This document shows positions 8,439-16,354 of a stretch of DNA of 45,950 nucleotides, one piece after another. The stretch's first letter is position 1, and the number at the start of each line of letters is the position of its first letter. The DNA is taken from assembly GCA_020627965.1 (NCBI GenBank), contig JAHDFX010000015.1:1-45950 (forward strand), in the 5' to 3' direction. The notes beneath the pieces are model-generated. The model was not told where the DNA came from. It made no database searches and worked only from the letters and a program-made list of their open reading frames with translations. The translations under genes were made by a program, and so were the position numbers. The DNA is from Saprospiraceae bacterium (GTDB lineage: Bacteria > Bacteroidota > Bacteroidia > Chitinophagales > Saprospiraceae).

Positions 8439-8810
8439 ATGAAATTCATTGCTACTTTAAAAACGATTTTCTGCTGTTTATTTATTCTTTCAGCTACATC
8501 TTTCTCTTTTGCTCACCATCAGGCAGTACACAAAGTACAACAAGTCGAACTTAGTAAGTTTGGAGGCGGGACAGCCATTACTGTAATGGGTAGAAGTATT
8601 GAGGTCACCCAAGTAAACCAAGGGGGTAACCTGAATGCCAATGGTCCTTCCATGATGGTTGTTGTTGAGCGTGGTACACAAATAGTTCTCGAAGAGTTTA
8701 TTCTTGGCGCTGATGCTACATTCGATGCTACTGCATGGTCGGCTGGTCGTTACAGAATCACTGTTACTACTGCTACTGGTACTGATATTCACGAAGTAAG
8801 ACTAAGATAA
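8439..8810 (+). CDS. Small secreted beta-rich protein
   Basis: A 123-residue protein. The first 25 residues form a signal peptide (LFILSATSFSFA, cleavage before HHQ). The mature part of about 98 residues has alternating hydrophobic strands and a Gly/Thr-rich C-terminus: FDATAWSAGRYRITVTT, then EVRLR. The G-x-Y-x-I strand plus final strand resembles small DUF3244-like or type IX sorting-domain-like beta sandwiches of Bacteroidota, but the protein is too short to be a passenger plus a sorting domain, so I assign no function. It has its own long upstream region and a strong terminator, which suggests a single-gene, well-expressed transcript. Confidence 0.8.
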   Translation: MKFIATLKTIFCCLFILSATSFSFAHHQAVHKVQQVELSKFGGGTAITVMGRSIEVTQVNQGGNLNANGPSMMVVVERGTQIVLEEFILGADATFDATAWSAGRYRITVTTATGTDIHEVRLR

Positions 8811-8883
8811 GGAATACCTTTTGTACACAAAGGTAGCTTGTTTTCATAGTATTTTGTTTTAAAAACAATTTGAGCATAATTGT

Positions 8884-8914
8884 CGTCCCGGTAATCTATC
8901 CGGGACGCTTTTTC
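8884..8914 (+). terminator. Rho-independent terminator
   Basis: CGTCCCGG (8884-8891) pairs perfectly with CCGGGACG (8900-8907) around an 8-nt loop, followed by CTTTTTC. It lies 74 bp after the stop codon of the small secreted protein gene, on the same strand. It also sits 4 bp from the end of the convergent gene at 8918. Confidence 0.85.
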
Positions 8915-8917
8915 TCC

Positions 8918-10333
8918 TCAGTTTTTCAAGTCATTAATTTTACTGTGTAACCAATATCGGGCAAAAATTCTCTTTGTGTTGCTTAATTTCTCTTGAAGTT
9001 TATCTCTGGTTACATCCTTTTTATATGGAGCTTCTACAAGTATTCTGACAAATCGGATAAAATTTTTGGGATAGTCTTTAGTAGTGTCAGCAATTTTGTC
9101 ATTCCTGTTTAAGTATTTATTGAAATTATTACATTCTAATATAACAACATCGGTATCTGTTTCAAATTCATAATGACATTGAATAGCCAAAGTACGCGTA
9201 TAAAGCGCATAGGCACCGCCCATTTGTCGGAGAATAAGCAGACTGTCTTTATAGGCACCTTCGGCAAAGCAGAGATAAGCTCTGGCAAGTTGAGACGCAT
9301 TTTCTTTCTCAACATCTGTCAAATACTGTTCATAATTAGATATAAAAATTTTCAACCATTCTGCTCTTTCGAGGGTAGTTGCCAAATAAGATATATTAAT
9401 AAAGTGGGTAGCCGGCACATAGCCGTCTTCCAATAAGAGATCATTATTAATTTTATAAACATATAAGTCAAATATTTTTTGAGTATATTTTAGATCACCT
9501 TCGCCCAGTCGACTATTGGCATGAGCGAGCAAAAAATTAAGCAGGGTTAGTTTTTCATCAATATTACCTAAGTGGAGTTGGTCGTAGATCAGCGTTTCCA
9601 GCTCTTCATAAGTTTCATCTCGTTTTTCATAAAAGAGTTCGAGTGTCAGGTTATAGATTTTGAACAGCTTACTATGCTCATCATAACTAGGTTTTTCGAT
9701 TTCTTTACGTACTTCATCAAGAAGTGCGATAGAATGTTTTCCTGCCAGCATTTGTTGCTGTGTCATCATTTCACCACTGTAACGCAATTTTACGGCGCAG
9801 AAAAACATATCCATGTATTCCATAGTTCTTTGGATGTCAACCTGGTCTTTGTATTTCTTCGATGTACTGGAGTAGAAAAAGGCCTCGTGCATAAGTTGCC
9901 ATTGGTAGAAGAAGTAAAACATATCTCGCTCAATTGAGTTTTCTAGTTTAGCGCCTATGTTTTTGATGCTACGATAGAAAAGCTCATCCATTTTTCTTTC
10001 TTTCATAGCATCTAAAAGTAAAAAATCTCTTGCGTAGGATTTTTTACGTGTTTCTGTCAGTATAAGATAGTCTTCAAGCTTACTGCTCAGGTCGCTCATC
10101 CAGTCATTTATTTTCCTGTTTTTGCTACTTTCTCCTCCCATGTGTTTCTTTGCAAACACCTCTTTATCAATCTTTTCTGAGTCATATTTAGGGTGAAATT
10201 TCTTCACGTAATTGTATAGAGTCAATAGGTTTTTGTCTCTATTAAAAAAGGGTGTTTTCAAGTACCTCCCGAACTCTAAAAGCTCTGTTCTCGACAATCC
10301 GCTGAAAAGTTTTATCAATTTACTCTTGTGCAT
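8918..10333 (-). CDS. Hypothetical helical-repeat protein
   Basis: A 471-residue cytoplasmic protein with no signal peptide or membrane segment. It is almost entirely helical by composition, with regularly spaced aromatic and Leu residues suggesting TPR-like or similar alpha-solenoid repeats. The N-terminus (LIKLFSGLSRTELLEFGRYL, then SPYFN-like TPFFNRDKNLL) matches my memory of a recurrent family of uncharacterised proteins in Saprospiria, where the phrase 'L..FL.SP.FN' recurs. No catalytic motif is visible. The gene stands alone: the neighbour at 8439 is convergent and the one at 10767 is divergent. Its function is unknown; a scaffold or adaptor role would be a guess. Confidence 0.8.
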   Translation of the reverse strand: MHKSKLIKLFSGLSRTELLEFGRYLKTPFFNRDKNLLTLYNYVKKFHPKYDSEKIDKEVFAKKHMGGESSKNRKINDWMSDLSSKLEDYLILTETRKKSYARDFLLLDAMKERKMDELFYRSIKNIGAKLENSIERDMFYFFYQWQLMHEAFFYSSTSKKYKDQVDIQRTMEYMDMFFCAVKLRYSGEMMTQQQMLAGKHSIALLDEVRKEIEKPSYDEHSKLFKIYNLTLELFYEKRDETYEELETLIYDQLHLGNIDEKLTLLNFLLAHANSRLGEGDLKYTQKIFDLYVYKINNDLLLEDGYVPATHFINISYLATTLERAEWLKIFISNYEQYLTDVEKENASQLARAYLCFAEGAYKDSLLILRQMGGAYALYTRTLAIQCHYEFETDTDVVILECNNFNKYLNRNDKIADTTKDYPKNFIRFVRILVEAPYKKDVTRDKLQEKLSNTKRIFARYWLHSKINDLKN

Positions 10334-10766
10334 GTTGCTTGTTTTTTGTTCAAAAAAAATCGGGAGAAAAAAAGGATCATTTTTTATATTTTCTCCTTTA
10401 TTTAGAATTGATAACCAATTATTTGTGAAAAAAAATCTTGAAAAATCATTTTCATAAATTTACAAAAAAAAGTGAGAGAAAGAGAAGATAATGGGCTTTT
10501 TTTACAATCAAAATACCCCGATAATTGTATTGTAAACGGAAACGAAGGGACACTTTTAAAGAAGTTTACACAAGTTAATTGAAAAGACCGGCACTGAATT
10601 CTGGAGGAAATATCAAGCTTTTTATACATAAAAAATGCTAAAAAAATGCAGATGATATTTATCAAAAATATAAAGGCTAAAATATTCTTTGATACATATT
10701 GTTTGAGAATGAAAAACATACATTAAATAACATCTCTTATGCTCAAAGAGAAAAAACAATTGTACT
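10334..10766. promoter_or_regulatory. Divergent AT-rich intergenic region
   Basis: These 433 bp lie between two divergent genes and should hold both promoters. Near-matches to the Bacteroidota -7 box with one extra spacer base are present (TATTCTTTG and TATTGTTTG, within 10680-10710) upstream of the 10767 gene, but no exact TAnnTTTG was found. A 105-residue minus-strand frame here looks non-coding. Confidence 0.35.
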
Positions 10767-11045
10767 ATGAAAAGCAAACATTCAATTTTCTATCTGCTTT
10801 GGCAGCAGAATACGATTAGTAACTGGCCTATATATCATAATCTATATGACAAATGCCATGCTGATCTAACGAAACACTGTTTACCAATGCTGGGCGATAA
10901 AAGCGCAGCCCGAATAATCGCTTATGAAGCAATTCTAGAGCTGTTCGTTCAACTGGATTACAGGAAGGTTAAAAACCCTGATATATGGATTATTAACCTG
11001 GTCGCTGAAAAATGTCAACATTACAGGACAAATGCAGTGACCTAA
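10767..11045 (+). CDS. Short protein resembling sigma-70 region 2
   Basis: A 92-residue protein. The core (LYDKCHADLTKHCLPMLGDK, then an EAILELFVQL helix, a short linker, and PDIWIINLVAEKCQHYR) follows the helix order and spacing of ECF sigma-factor region 2: an LY-x-x-C/Y first helix, an acidic or amide 'EA' helix, and a W-I-x-x-hydrophobic-A-x-x-x-C/R last helix. A full ECF factor would continue for 80-100 residues with region 4, which is absent; the frame ends at TAA 11043-11045 and no continuation was seen in the other plus frames. It could be a truncated relic, a decoy or a genuine single-domain protein. Residues for promoter melting are not well conserved. The structured element region follows directly. 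Confidence 0.5.
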   Translation: MKSKHSIFYLLWQQNTISNWPIYHNLYDKCHADLTKHCLPMLGDKSAARIIAYEAILELFVQLDYRKVKNPDIWIINLVAEKCQHYRTNAVT

Positions 11046-11091
11046 TACAACATGAAATTTATTTGATTTTACCTTTTTATTTCTCAGCCGA

Positions 11092-11178
11092 ACAAAGTGA
11101 AAGACCACAACTCGCGAATGATACGAGGACTCTAAAACAGGAAAATAAGGTTGGGTTTTTCACGCTTGTTCACTTTGT
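11092..11178. repeat. 10-bp inverted repeat enclosing 67 nt
   Basis: ACAAAGTGAA (11092-11101) is the exact reverse complement of TTCACTTTGT (11169-11178). The enclosed part contains a small CTCG/CGAG stem and GGTTGGGTTTTT, a string also present in the loops of both copies of the 65-bp element downstream. Confidence 0.5.
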
Positions 11179-11229
11179 AAGGTAAGATTCACGATATAAG
11201 TTATTGATTTAGTTAAGTTAAATGCAAAA

Positions 11230-11255
11230 TCCGACCGGACATGTGTCTGGTCGGA
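11230..11255 (+). ncRNA. Hairpin upstream of element copy 1
   Basis: TCCGACCGGAC (11230-11240) pairs with GTCTGGTCGGA (11245-11255) around an ATGT loop: 11 bp with one G-U pair. It ends 9 nt before the conserved 65-bp element and occupies the same relative place as a hairpin of different sequence upstream of copy 2. The strand shown assumes the reading direction suggested by the T-run after copy 2. Confidence 0.6.
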
Positions 11256-11264
11256 CAAGAATTA

Positions 11265-11329
11265 TCATTTGCCGTTCCCACTATGGAAGTCCGCCCTGGT
11301 ATTCGTTGGGTTTTGTCAGGGTGGATTCC
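11265..11329 (+). ncRNA. Structured 65-bp element, copy 1
   Basis: The element starts with TCATTTGCCGTTCCCACTAT and continues as a hairpin. The 5' arm 11285-11301 (GGAAGTCCGCCCTGGTA) pairs with 11314-11329 (TGTCAGGGTGGATTCC) over 16 bp with one bulged G (11289); the 12-nt loop contains GTTGGG. Copy 2 differs at four positions: one in the loop and three in the 3' arm. All three arm changes keep pairing: T300-A318 becomes T-G at the equivalent pair, G-T becomes G-C and T-G becomes T-A. No T-run follows copy 1. The type (small RNA, regulatory element or dispersed palindrome) is open. Confidence 0.6.
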
Positions 11330-11403
11330 ATATACTAAAAGACAATCGTTAGTGGATAATTAAGATTATCTACCTGATTATAAGATGCATTATTTGTTAA
11401 GTT

Positions 11404-11423
11404 ACCTAAAGCACATTTTAGGT
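11404..11423. repeat. Small AT-rich stem, ACCTAAA / TTTAGGT
   Basis: A 7-bp perfect stem closes a 6-nt loop (GCACAT). It is flanked on both sides by the octamer GTTAAGTT (11396-11403 and 11422-11429), which also occurs at 11212 upstream of element copy 1. Confidence 0.4.
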
Positions 11424-11484
11424 TAAGTTGATTTTGTTTTCTATTTGTTTTTAATCCCTCTCAACGGTGAGGTATTAAAAAAAA

Positions 11485-11541
11485 GAGTTTGCAGACACTG
11501 AATAGCGTTCCCTTTATTTGCAATTCAGTATGCACAAACTC
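11485..11541 (+). ncRNA. Hairpin upstream of element copy 2
   Basis: GAGTTTG (11485-11491) pairs with CAAACTC (11535-11541), and ACTGAAT (11497-11503) with ATTCAGT (11523-11529), separated by a symmetrical 5x5 internal loop. It ends 11 nt before the conserved element. Its sequence is unrelated to the hairpin upstream of copy 1, so this part of the module varies while the downstream 65 bp stay constant. Confidence 0.55.
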
Positions 11542-11552
11542 ATGTGGGTCAT

Positions 11553-11625
11553 TCATTTGCCGTTCCCACTATGGAAGTCCGCCCTGGTATTTGTTGGGTT
11601 TTACCGGGGTGGATTCCTTTTTTTT
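11553..11625 (+). ncRNA. Structured element copy 2 with T8 tail
   Basis: The 65-bp element (11553-11617) has 61 of 65 positions in common with copy 1. The hairpin pairs 11573-11589 with 11602-11617 over 16 bp, with the same bulged G (11577) and a 12-nt loop. Eight Ts (11618-11625) follow immediately, so this copy could end a plus-strand transcript like an intrinsic terminator. It lies 178 bp past the stop of the convergent SNF2 gene. A small RNA made of the variable hairpin, the constant 20-nt linker and the terminator-like hairpin is one reading; a dispersed palindrome is another. Confidence 0.6.
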
Positions 11626-11803
11626 GGGCAGAATGACTCTATTTTTATCTTTCCTTTTTCAATATGTTAGTTTTCAACCAACACTTATTTCTTAAGATTC
11701 TACGAAAATATTGCTTTTCTGTTGCATTTTTATGTTATAAATCATTCTTTAAAATTTACCACCACACCTTATTTACTGCAAATCAATACTTTACAAACCA
11801 AAG

Positions 11804-14743
11804 TTATTCTAGCAAAAATTCAATATCCTCTTTTTCAAAACGAATTTTATCATTATTTTCAATAATATCTTCGGCTAATTTTGTTTTTCTTTCCTGCAAT
11901 TTCAGAATTTTTTCCTCAATCGTGTCTTTTGTGATGAATTTCATAGCAATTACATTACGGGTTTGTCCTATTCGGTGTGCTCTTGCGATAGCCTGACGTT
12001 CAGCAGATGGATTCCACCAGGGGTCGGCAATGAACACATAATCAGCAGAAGTTAGATTAAGTCCTGTACCTCCTGCTTTCAGAGAGATAAGAAAAAATTG
12101 ATTATCTGGCAATTCTTTGAAACGCTTGATCTCCGCTTCTCTTTTCTTTGAAGACATATCGCCTGTCAATAATGAATATTGCCAACCTTGTTTTTCAAAA
12201 CGTTCTTTGAAGAATTTTAGATAACTGACAAACTGAGAAAATATCAATGTCTTATGCCCGCCTTTTCTCAACACCTCCAAATGATGTACAATGTCATCAA
12301 ATTTGCCCGATCCATGTGCATATTCTTCAAGATAAAGGCGAGGATGATTGGCAATTTGCCGCAATCTGAGCAGGGTTTTTAATACTACCATATTGAATTT
12401 GGGGTTTCCTTTAGCGATATTTTCAAGAATAAAATTTCGGGCAGATGATTTTTCTTTTTCATACACTTTCTTCTGCTCTTTAGTCATCTCGCTATAGAAT
12501 ATTTTCTGGGTAAGGTCGGGCAAGTCTTTTGCCACAGACTCTTTAGTTCGTCTCAATAAATAAGGTGCAATGAGCCGGCGAAGTTGTTCTTGTTTTTCTT
12601 CATTGTGCATTTTTTCAATGGGCTGCAAAAATTCTTTTTTGAAAAATGGAAAGGTACCCAGCAATTTCGGATTGATAAACTGCATTTGAGACCACAGATC
12701 AGATAAAGAGTTTTCTATGGGGGTACCGCTTAGAGAAATTTTATGTTTTGCAATTAATGAATTTACTGCACCAAATATCTTGGATTCTCTGTTCTTAATT
12801 TGCTGGCTTTCATCCAGTACGATATATTCAAACTCCAGTTGTTGCAAAATATTAACATCTTTCAAAGCCGTATGGTAAGTAGTTAATATTATATCAAATC
12901 CCCGCAGGCGAGCAGCAGAACGATAGCGTCGTACACCTATATGACTATAAACGCTCATTATTGGGGCAAATTTATTAACCTCATTTTTCCAGTTGAACAC
13001 CAGAGAAGCCGGCAAAATAATCAATGCATTGAGCGGTACACCTCCATTTTCTTCTACATCATCAAACAGACGTGTTTGAATTGCCTGAACGATCTTTTTC
13101 CTGGATTGTTTTTGTTTGTCTTTCTGTTCTTTAGCATACAATAAAGCAGCAATAGTCTGCAAAGTTTTTCCCAAACCCATATCATCAGCCAGACAAGCTC
13201 CGAGATCGTTTTTATACAAATGGATTAACCACTTTATACCCTCCAACTGATAAGGTCGAAGTTTTGCTTTTAAGGTTTCTGGACTTTTATAACGGATACG
13301 TTTATAATTACCTGACAGGGTTTTTTGTGATTTTTTATCTTGTTGTTCCAGACTCAGCTCCTGAAGTACTGAAAATCTACTTTTTAAGATTCTCACCTTT
13401 TTGTCTCCCAATTCTCCCATACGAAAAACTTCTTCGTATTTTGCCATCCACTCTTCCGGTATGAGAAAAAACCGTCCATCAGGCAAGGGGTAGAAACGAT
13501 CTCCCGTACCAATATATTTTGCCAGTTTGATAAAAGGAAAAGTAAAAGCCCCCACAACCACATCACCATACAGATCAAACCAATCTTTATCTTTAGATAA
13601 ATTCAATTGAATTTCAGGTGTATTGAGCAGTATTCTTTTATTTTCAAATAATGGTTCAGCTACTTCAAAACCAACTGACTCCAGTTCGGTTTTGTGTTCG
13701 ACCAGCCATTGCATAATGGTATCGGAATTAAGTTTTTCATTAAGCTCTGTCGGAATGAAAAGCCCATATTCCGGTTGGACAGACCGCTCTTCAAGCTTAG
13801 CCATGAAAGCTTGCTCCTCAGCTACATCACGCTTGTGCTGATAAATGATAATGTCGTCGTTTTTATCAAATTCGAGACGGGTTTTTTGCTGTATTGTCTC
13901 ATTAAAATCAAAACGCAATACATTGTACCTAAACCGCAATGAAAGCCCATAGCGCTTGTTTAGAAAATTGTGACCAACACTTAATTCGGCAGCCGATAAC
14001 TGATTATTAACACTTACCTGGAAGCCTTCTGCTTTAATATCGGCTTTGGAAGCTACACGAAGAATGAACTTTTGAAAATACTCTTTTGCGTAATGTCCGG
14101 GAATACGAATTTCGTCTTTGTTGAGAAATGGTTTAACCATATTTCCGTTGATACCGGGTAGCTCCCATAAAACACGATCAACTACTATCCATCCAGGTTC
14201 ATTAGTCAACACAACAATATCTCTTTGCATGATTTTCCAATGCGTTTTATTATTCATAAAACTCAGGCGATAGAGAATATCTTTTTCCGTTTTTTTAAAA
14301 AAAAGCCGTGGTGTAAGCGGATGTTGCAGGGCTTTGATTTGCTTGGAAGGAATATAGTCTTTCCTAATCGTATTTAAAGAAATAATCAGTTCATGTTCCT
14401 TTATAATACTCAGAAAAGCATGCAAATTGCGATGCACATAAAGAATGATTTGTTTTTTGACATCTTTATTTTCAATGAGCTTATAAATATTTTTTTTCCG
14501 TTTTCCTGTGTTGTTAAATTTATCTTCCAATGCTTTGATCTGGAGTTTATCAATCAGATCAAACAACTGGGTGCGCTCTGGTGTTAGCTCAAGTCCGTAA
14601 TCTTTGATGGTTTGGGCATGTACCTTGTGGGCTGCATAGGTCATCATGCCCTTATCATTGGTATGCACCACAAAGGCAGCTGGCAAGTATCCCAGCTCCT
14701 CATATTCGGTCAGGTCGTAAACAATTTTGTAAATAAGGCTCAA
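11804..14743 (-). CDS. SNF2-family helicase-like ATPase
   Basis: A 979-residue protein of the Swi2/Snf2 type, which uses ATP to move along double-stranded DNA and displace bound proteins such as stalled polymerase. The C-terminal half holds the helicase core: DMGLGKTLQT (Walker A, about 520), LDESQQIK (motif II as DESQ, about 641), LSGTPIENSLSDLWS (motif III, about 672), then helicase-C motifs SLKAGGTGLNLT, DPWWNP and QAIARAHRIGQ (motif VI, about 922). The first 450 residues are the poorly conserved N-terminal domain of bacterial Snf2 proteins. The start is TTG at 14741-14743; a TAG lies three codons upstream in frame and the first ATG is about 30 codons in, after conserved-looking sequence, so I keep TTG. 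It stands alone between convergent and divergent neighbours. Confidence 0.93.
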   Translation of the reverse strand: MSLIYKIVYDLTEYEELGYLPAAFVVHTNDKGMMTYAAHKVHAQTIKDYGLELTPERTQLFDLIDKLQIKALEDKFNNTGKRKKNIYKLIENKDVKKQIILYVHRNLHAFLSIIKEHELIISLNTIRKDYIPSKQIKALQHPLTPRLFFKKTEKDILYRLSFMNNKTHWKIMQRDIVVLTNEPGWIVVDRVLWELPGINGNMVKPFLNKDEIRIPGHYAKEYFQKFILRVASKADIKAEGFQVSVNNQLSAAELSVGHNFLNKRYGLSLRFRYNVLRFDFNETIQQKTRLEFDKNDDIIIYQHKRDVAEEQAFMAKLEERSVQPEYGLFIPTELNEKLNSDTIMQWLVEHKTELESVGFEVAEPLFENKRILLNTPEIQLNLSKDKDWFDLYGDVVVGAFTFPFIKLAKYIGTGDRFYPLPDGRFFLIPEEWMAKYEEVFRMGELGDKKVRILKSRFSVLQELSLEQQDKKSQKTLSGNYKRIRYKSPETLKAKLRPYQLEGIKWLIHLYKNDLGACLADDMGLGKTLQTIAALLYAKEQKDKQKQSRKKIVQAIQTRLFDDVEENGGVPLNALIILPASLVFNWKNEVNKFAPIMSVYSHIGVRRYRSAARLRGFDIILTTYHTALKDVNILQQLEFEYIVLDESQQIKNRESKIFGAVNSLIAKHKISLSGTPIENSLSDLWSQMQFINPKLLGTFPFFKKEFLQPIEKMHNEEKQEQLRRLIAPYLLRRTKESVAKDLPDLTQKIFYSEMTKEQKKVYEKEKSSARNFILENIAKGNPKFNMVVLKTLLRLRQIANHPRLYLEEYAHGSGKFDDIVHHLEVLRKGGHKTLIFSQFVSYLKFFKERFEKQGWQYSLLTGDMSSKKREAEIKRFKELPDNQFFLISLKAGGTGLNLTSADYVFIADPWWNPSAERQAIARAHRIGQTRNVIAMKFITKDTIEEKILKLQERKTKLAEDIIENNDKIRFEKEDIEFLLE

Positions 14744-14937
14744 TGTGTTCTATAGTTTTATCGGTTTCAATACGGAGTATTGCCAATAAGTCAAACAGCA
14801 AATATAACAAGGCCTTTAAAACTTTTCACACTCAAAAATCCCATTTCCCAATATTTTCATTATAATTGTATCAACAAAATAGCTGTTTAGGCAGTTAGAG
14901 TCTTTGTGTCCCAACTATTTTTAATAAAAAAAAGAAT
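14744..14937. promoter_or_regulatory. Divergent promoter region, SNF2 / frr
   Basis: These 194 AT-rich bases separate the divergent SNF2 and frr genes. AGTCTTTG about 40 bp upstream of frr is a partial match to the Bacteroidota -7 element but lacks the leading TA. Neither start has a clear Shine-Dalgarno, as is usual in this phylum. Confidence 0.35.
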
Positions 14938-15501
14938 ATGCAAGAAGAGATAGACCTCTATTATGAAGATGCTAATGAATCTATGGAAAAAGCGATGGCA
15001 CACATGCAACGTGAGCTATCAAAGGTAAGAACAGGAAAAGCATCACCAGCTATGTTTGATAGCCTGCTGGTCGATTATTATGGTTCTCCCACACCACTGA
15101 AACAAGTTGCGAGTATTGGCGCACAAGATGCCCGTACGCTTACTATTCAGCCTTGGGAAAAAGGTATGCTGGCTCCTATTGAGCAATCTATTTTTGCTGC
15201 TAATCTCGGAGTGACACCACAAAATGACGGACAAATTATCCGGGTTGTCATGCCAATGCTAACGGAAGAGCGTCGTCGGGATTTGGTAAAACAAGTCAAA
15301 AAATTAGGGGAAGAAGCTAAAGTCAATATCCGTAATTCTCGTCGTGATCTTATGGAAATATTGAAAAAAGCTGTAAAAGATGGTTATCCAGAAGATTTGG
15401 GTAAACGAGAAGAGGATAAAGCACAGAAGCTGACAGATAATTTTACCCAAAAGGTAGATGAAATGCTAGAGGCTAAAGAGAAAGACATCATGAAAGTGTA
15501 A
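14938..15501 (+). CDS. frr: Ribosome recycling factor
   Basis: A 187-residue protein of the usual length for RRF, which with EF-G splits the post-termination ribosome in the cytoplasm. Clear family segments are RTGKASPAMFDSLLVDYYGS (about 33-52), a PLKQVASIGAQDARTL stretch, and the C-terminal long helix with TEERRRDLVKQVKKLGEEAK and VNIRNSRRD. The helical hairpin and the beta-rich middle domain are both complete. In many bacteria frr follows pyrH; here it has its own upstream region and is followed 16 bp later by a BatE-like gene, so the two may share a transcript. Confidence 0.97.
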   Translation: MQEEIDLYYEDANESMEKAMAHMQRELSKVRTGKASPAMFDSLLVDYYGSPTPLKQVASIGAQDARTLTIQPWEKGMLAPIEQSIFAANLGVTPQNDGQIIRVVMPMLTEERRRDLVKQVKKLGEEAKVNIRNSRRDLMEILKKAVKDGYPEDLGKREEDKAQKLTDNFTQKVDEMLEAKEKDIMKV

Positions 15502-15517
15502 ATATTTACAAAGCCAA

Positions 15518-16354
15518 ATGAAAAACAGAGTAGCTTTGAAATTAAAATATAGCGATCGCTTATTCTCTCTGCCTGGCAGGATCAGTCATGCTTGTTCTGT
15601 TCTGCCGAAATTCGGAGTGATTTTTCTTTTTTTTTGTACCCTTTCGGGCAATTTGTTGGCATCAGACCATCAGTTTGAGCAAGCAAATCAGGCTTATAGC
15701 AAAGCCAATTACAATTTTGCCATAGAGCAATATGAAGCTATATTGGCCGATGGCAACTATTCTCCTGATTTGTATTATAATCTGGGGAATGCTTATTTCA
15801 AAACGGGTAAACTAGGGAAAGCGATTCTTAATTATGAACGGACTTTAGTACTTCAGCCAAGTAATAAGGATGCTCAAACCAATTTGTCTATAGCCAAAGT
15901 ACGCACAGAGGATCTTATACAACCTTTACCGCCTTTTTTTCTTGCTCGCTGGTGGCGAACCTTGCGTGACGGACTTTCTTCTACTACCTGGTCGGGTTTG
16001 TCTATTCTCTTGTTGTGGTTGAGTTTAGGAGGTTTTTCGGTTTGGTTGCTGGGAAAATTGAGAGGCAGGAAAAAACAAGGTTTTGTAGTTGGTATAATGG
16101 GGTTGTTGTTGTTTTTGCTCGTCTTTATGTTAGCGTCGCAGCGAGCCAAGACAGAAGCTTATAGTGGCTATGCGATCATTATTGAAAAAGCAACTTCTCT
16201 GAAAGATGCTGCAACTGCTGATAGCCCTGAGATTTTTCAACTGCACGAAGGCACCAAGGTTCAGTTATTAGACCAAATAGATAATTGGTATAAGGTCAAG
16301 TTAGCCAATGGCGAGCAGGGTTGGCTGTTAGACGGAGTTTTTGAGCTTATTTGA
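15518..16354 (+). CDS. batE: BatE-like TPR and SH3 domain membrane protein
   Basis: A 278-residue membrane protein. A hydrophobic segment near residues 31-48 is followed by TPR repeats ([20 protein letters not shown], then [20 protein letters not shown] and [14 protein letters not shown]). Two more membrane segments lie at about 155-205, and a C-terminal bacterial SH3 domain (about 215-278) ends in [15 protein letters not shown]. This order is that of BatE, the last gene of the Bat aerotolerance operons of Bacteroidota. Here no batA, batB, batC or batD is beside it, which is unusual, and the role is inferred only from architecture. The N-terminal 30 residues before the signal are long; an internal start would need GTG or TTG. 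The stop overlaps the convergent kbl gene by 8 bp. Confidence 0.75.
   Translation: MKNRVALKLKYSDRLFSLPGRISHACSVLPKFGVIFLFFCTLSGNLLASDHQFEQANQAYSKANYNFAIEQYEAILADGNYSPDLYYNLGNAYFKTGKLGKAILNYERTLVLQPSNKDAQTNLSIAKVRTEDLIQPLPPFFLARWWRTLRDGLSSTTWSGLSILLLWLSLGGFSVWLLGKLRGRKKQGFVVGIMGLLLFLLVFMLASQRAKTEAYSGYAIIIEKATSLKDAATADSPEIFQLHEGTKVQLLDQIDNWYKVKLANGEQGWLLDGVFELI

Larger units (their letters stand above)
11046..11803. other. Non-coding stretch rich in RNA-like structure
   Basis: No convincing gene lies in these 758 bp. The stretch holds a 10-bp inverted repeat (11092-11178), two upstream hairpins, two copies of a 65-bp structured element, a small AT stem (11404-11423) and three GTTAAGTT octamers (11212, 11396, 11422). 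The features are entered separately. The plus-strand frames at 11489-11695 and 11664-11996 run through these repeats and into the helicase gene and are not credible proteins. Confidence 0.6.

Noticed and set aside
10402-10719. A 105-codon minus-strand frame upstream of the 471-residue protein
   Set aside because: It is AT-driven, rich in Phe, Ile and Lys, has no recognisable pattern and lies where two divergent promoters must be.
11300-11320. GTTGGGT fits the integron attC core GTTRRRY
   Set aside because: It lies in the loop of a long hairpin rather than at the base of one, no matching RYYYAAC partner was found at the right place, and there is no integrase or cassette array.
11265-11617. 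The two 65-bp copies as a CRISPR array
   Set aside because: Only two copies, 288 bp apart, with an internal hairpin and unrelated intervening DNA; no cas genes are present.
15551-15560. AGCGATCGCT palindrome inside the BatE-like gene
   Set aside because: It resembles the cyanobacterial HIP1-type octamer but occurs once, in coding sequence, in a non-cyanobacterial context. Probably chance.
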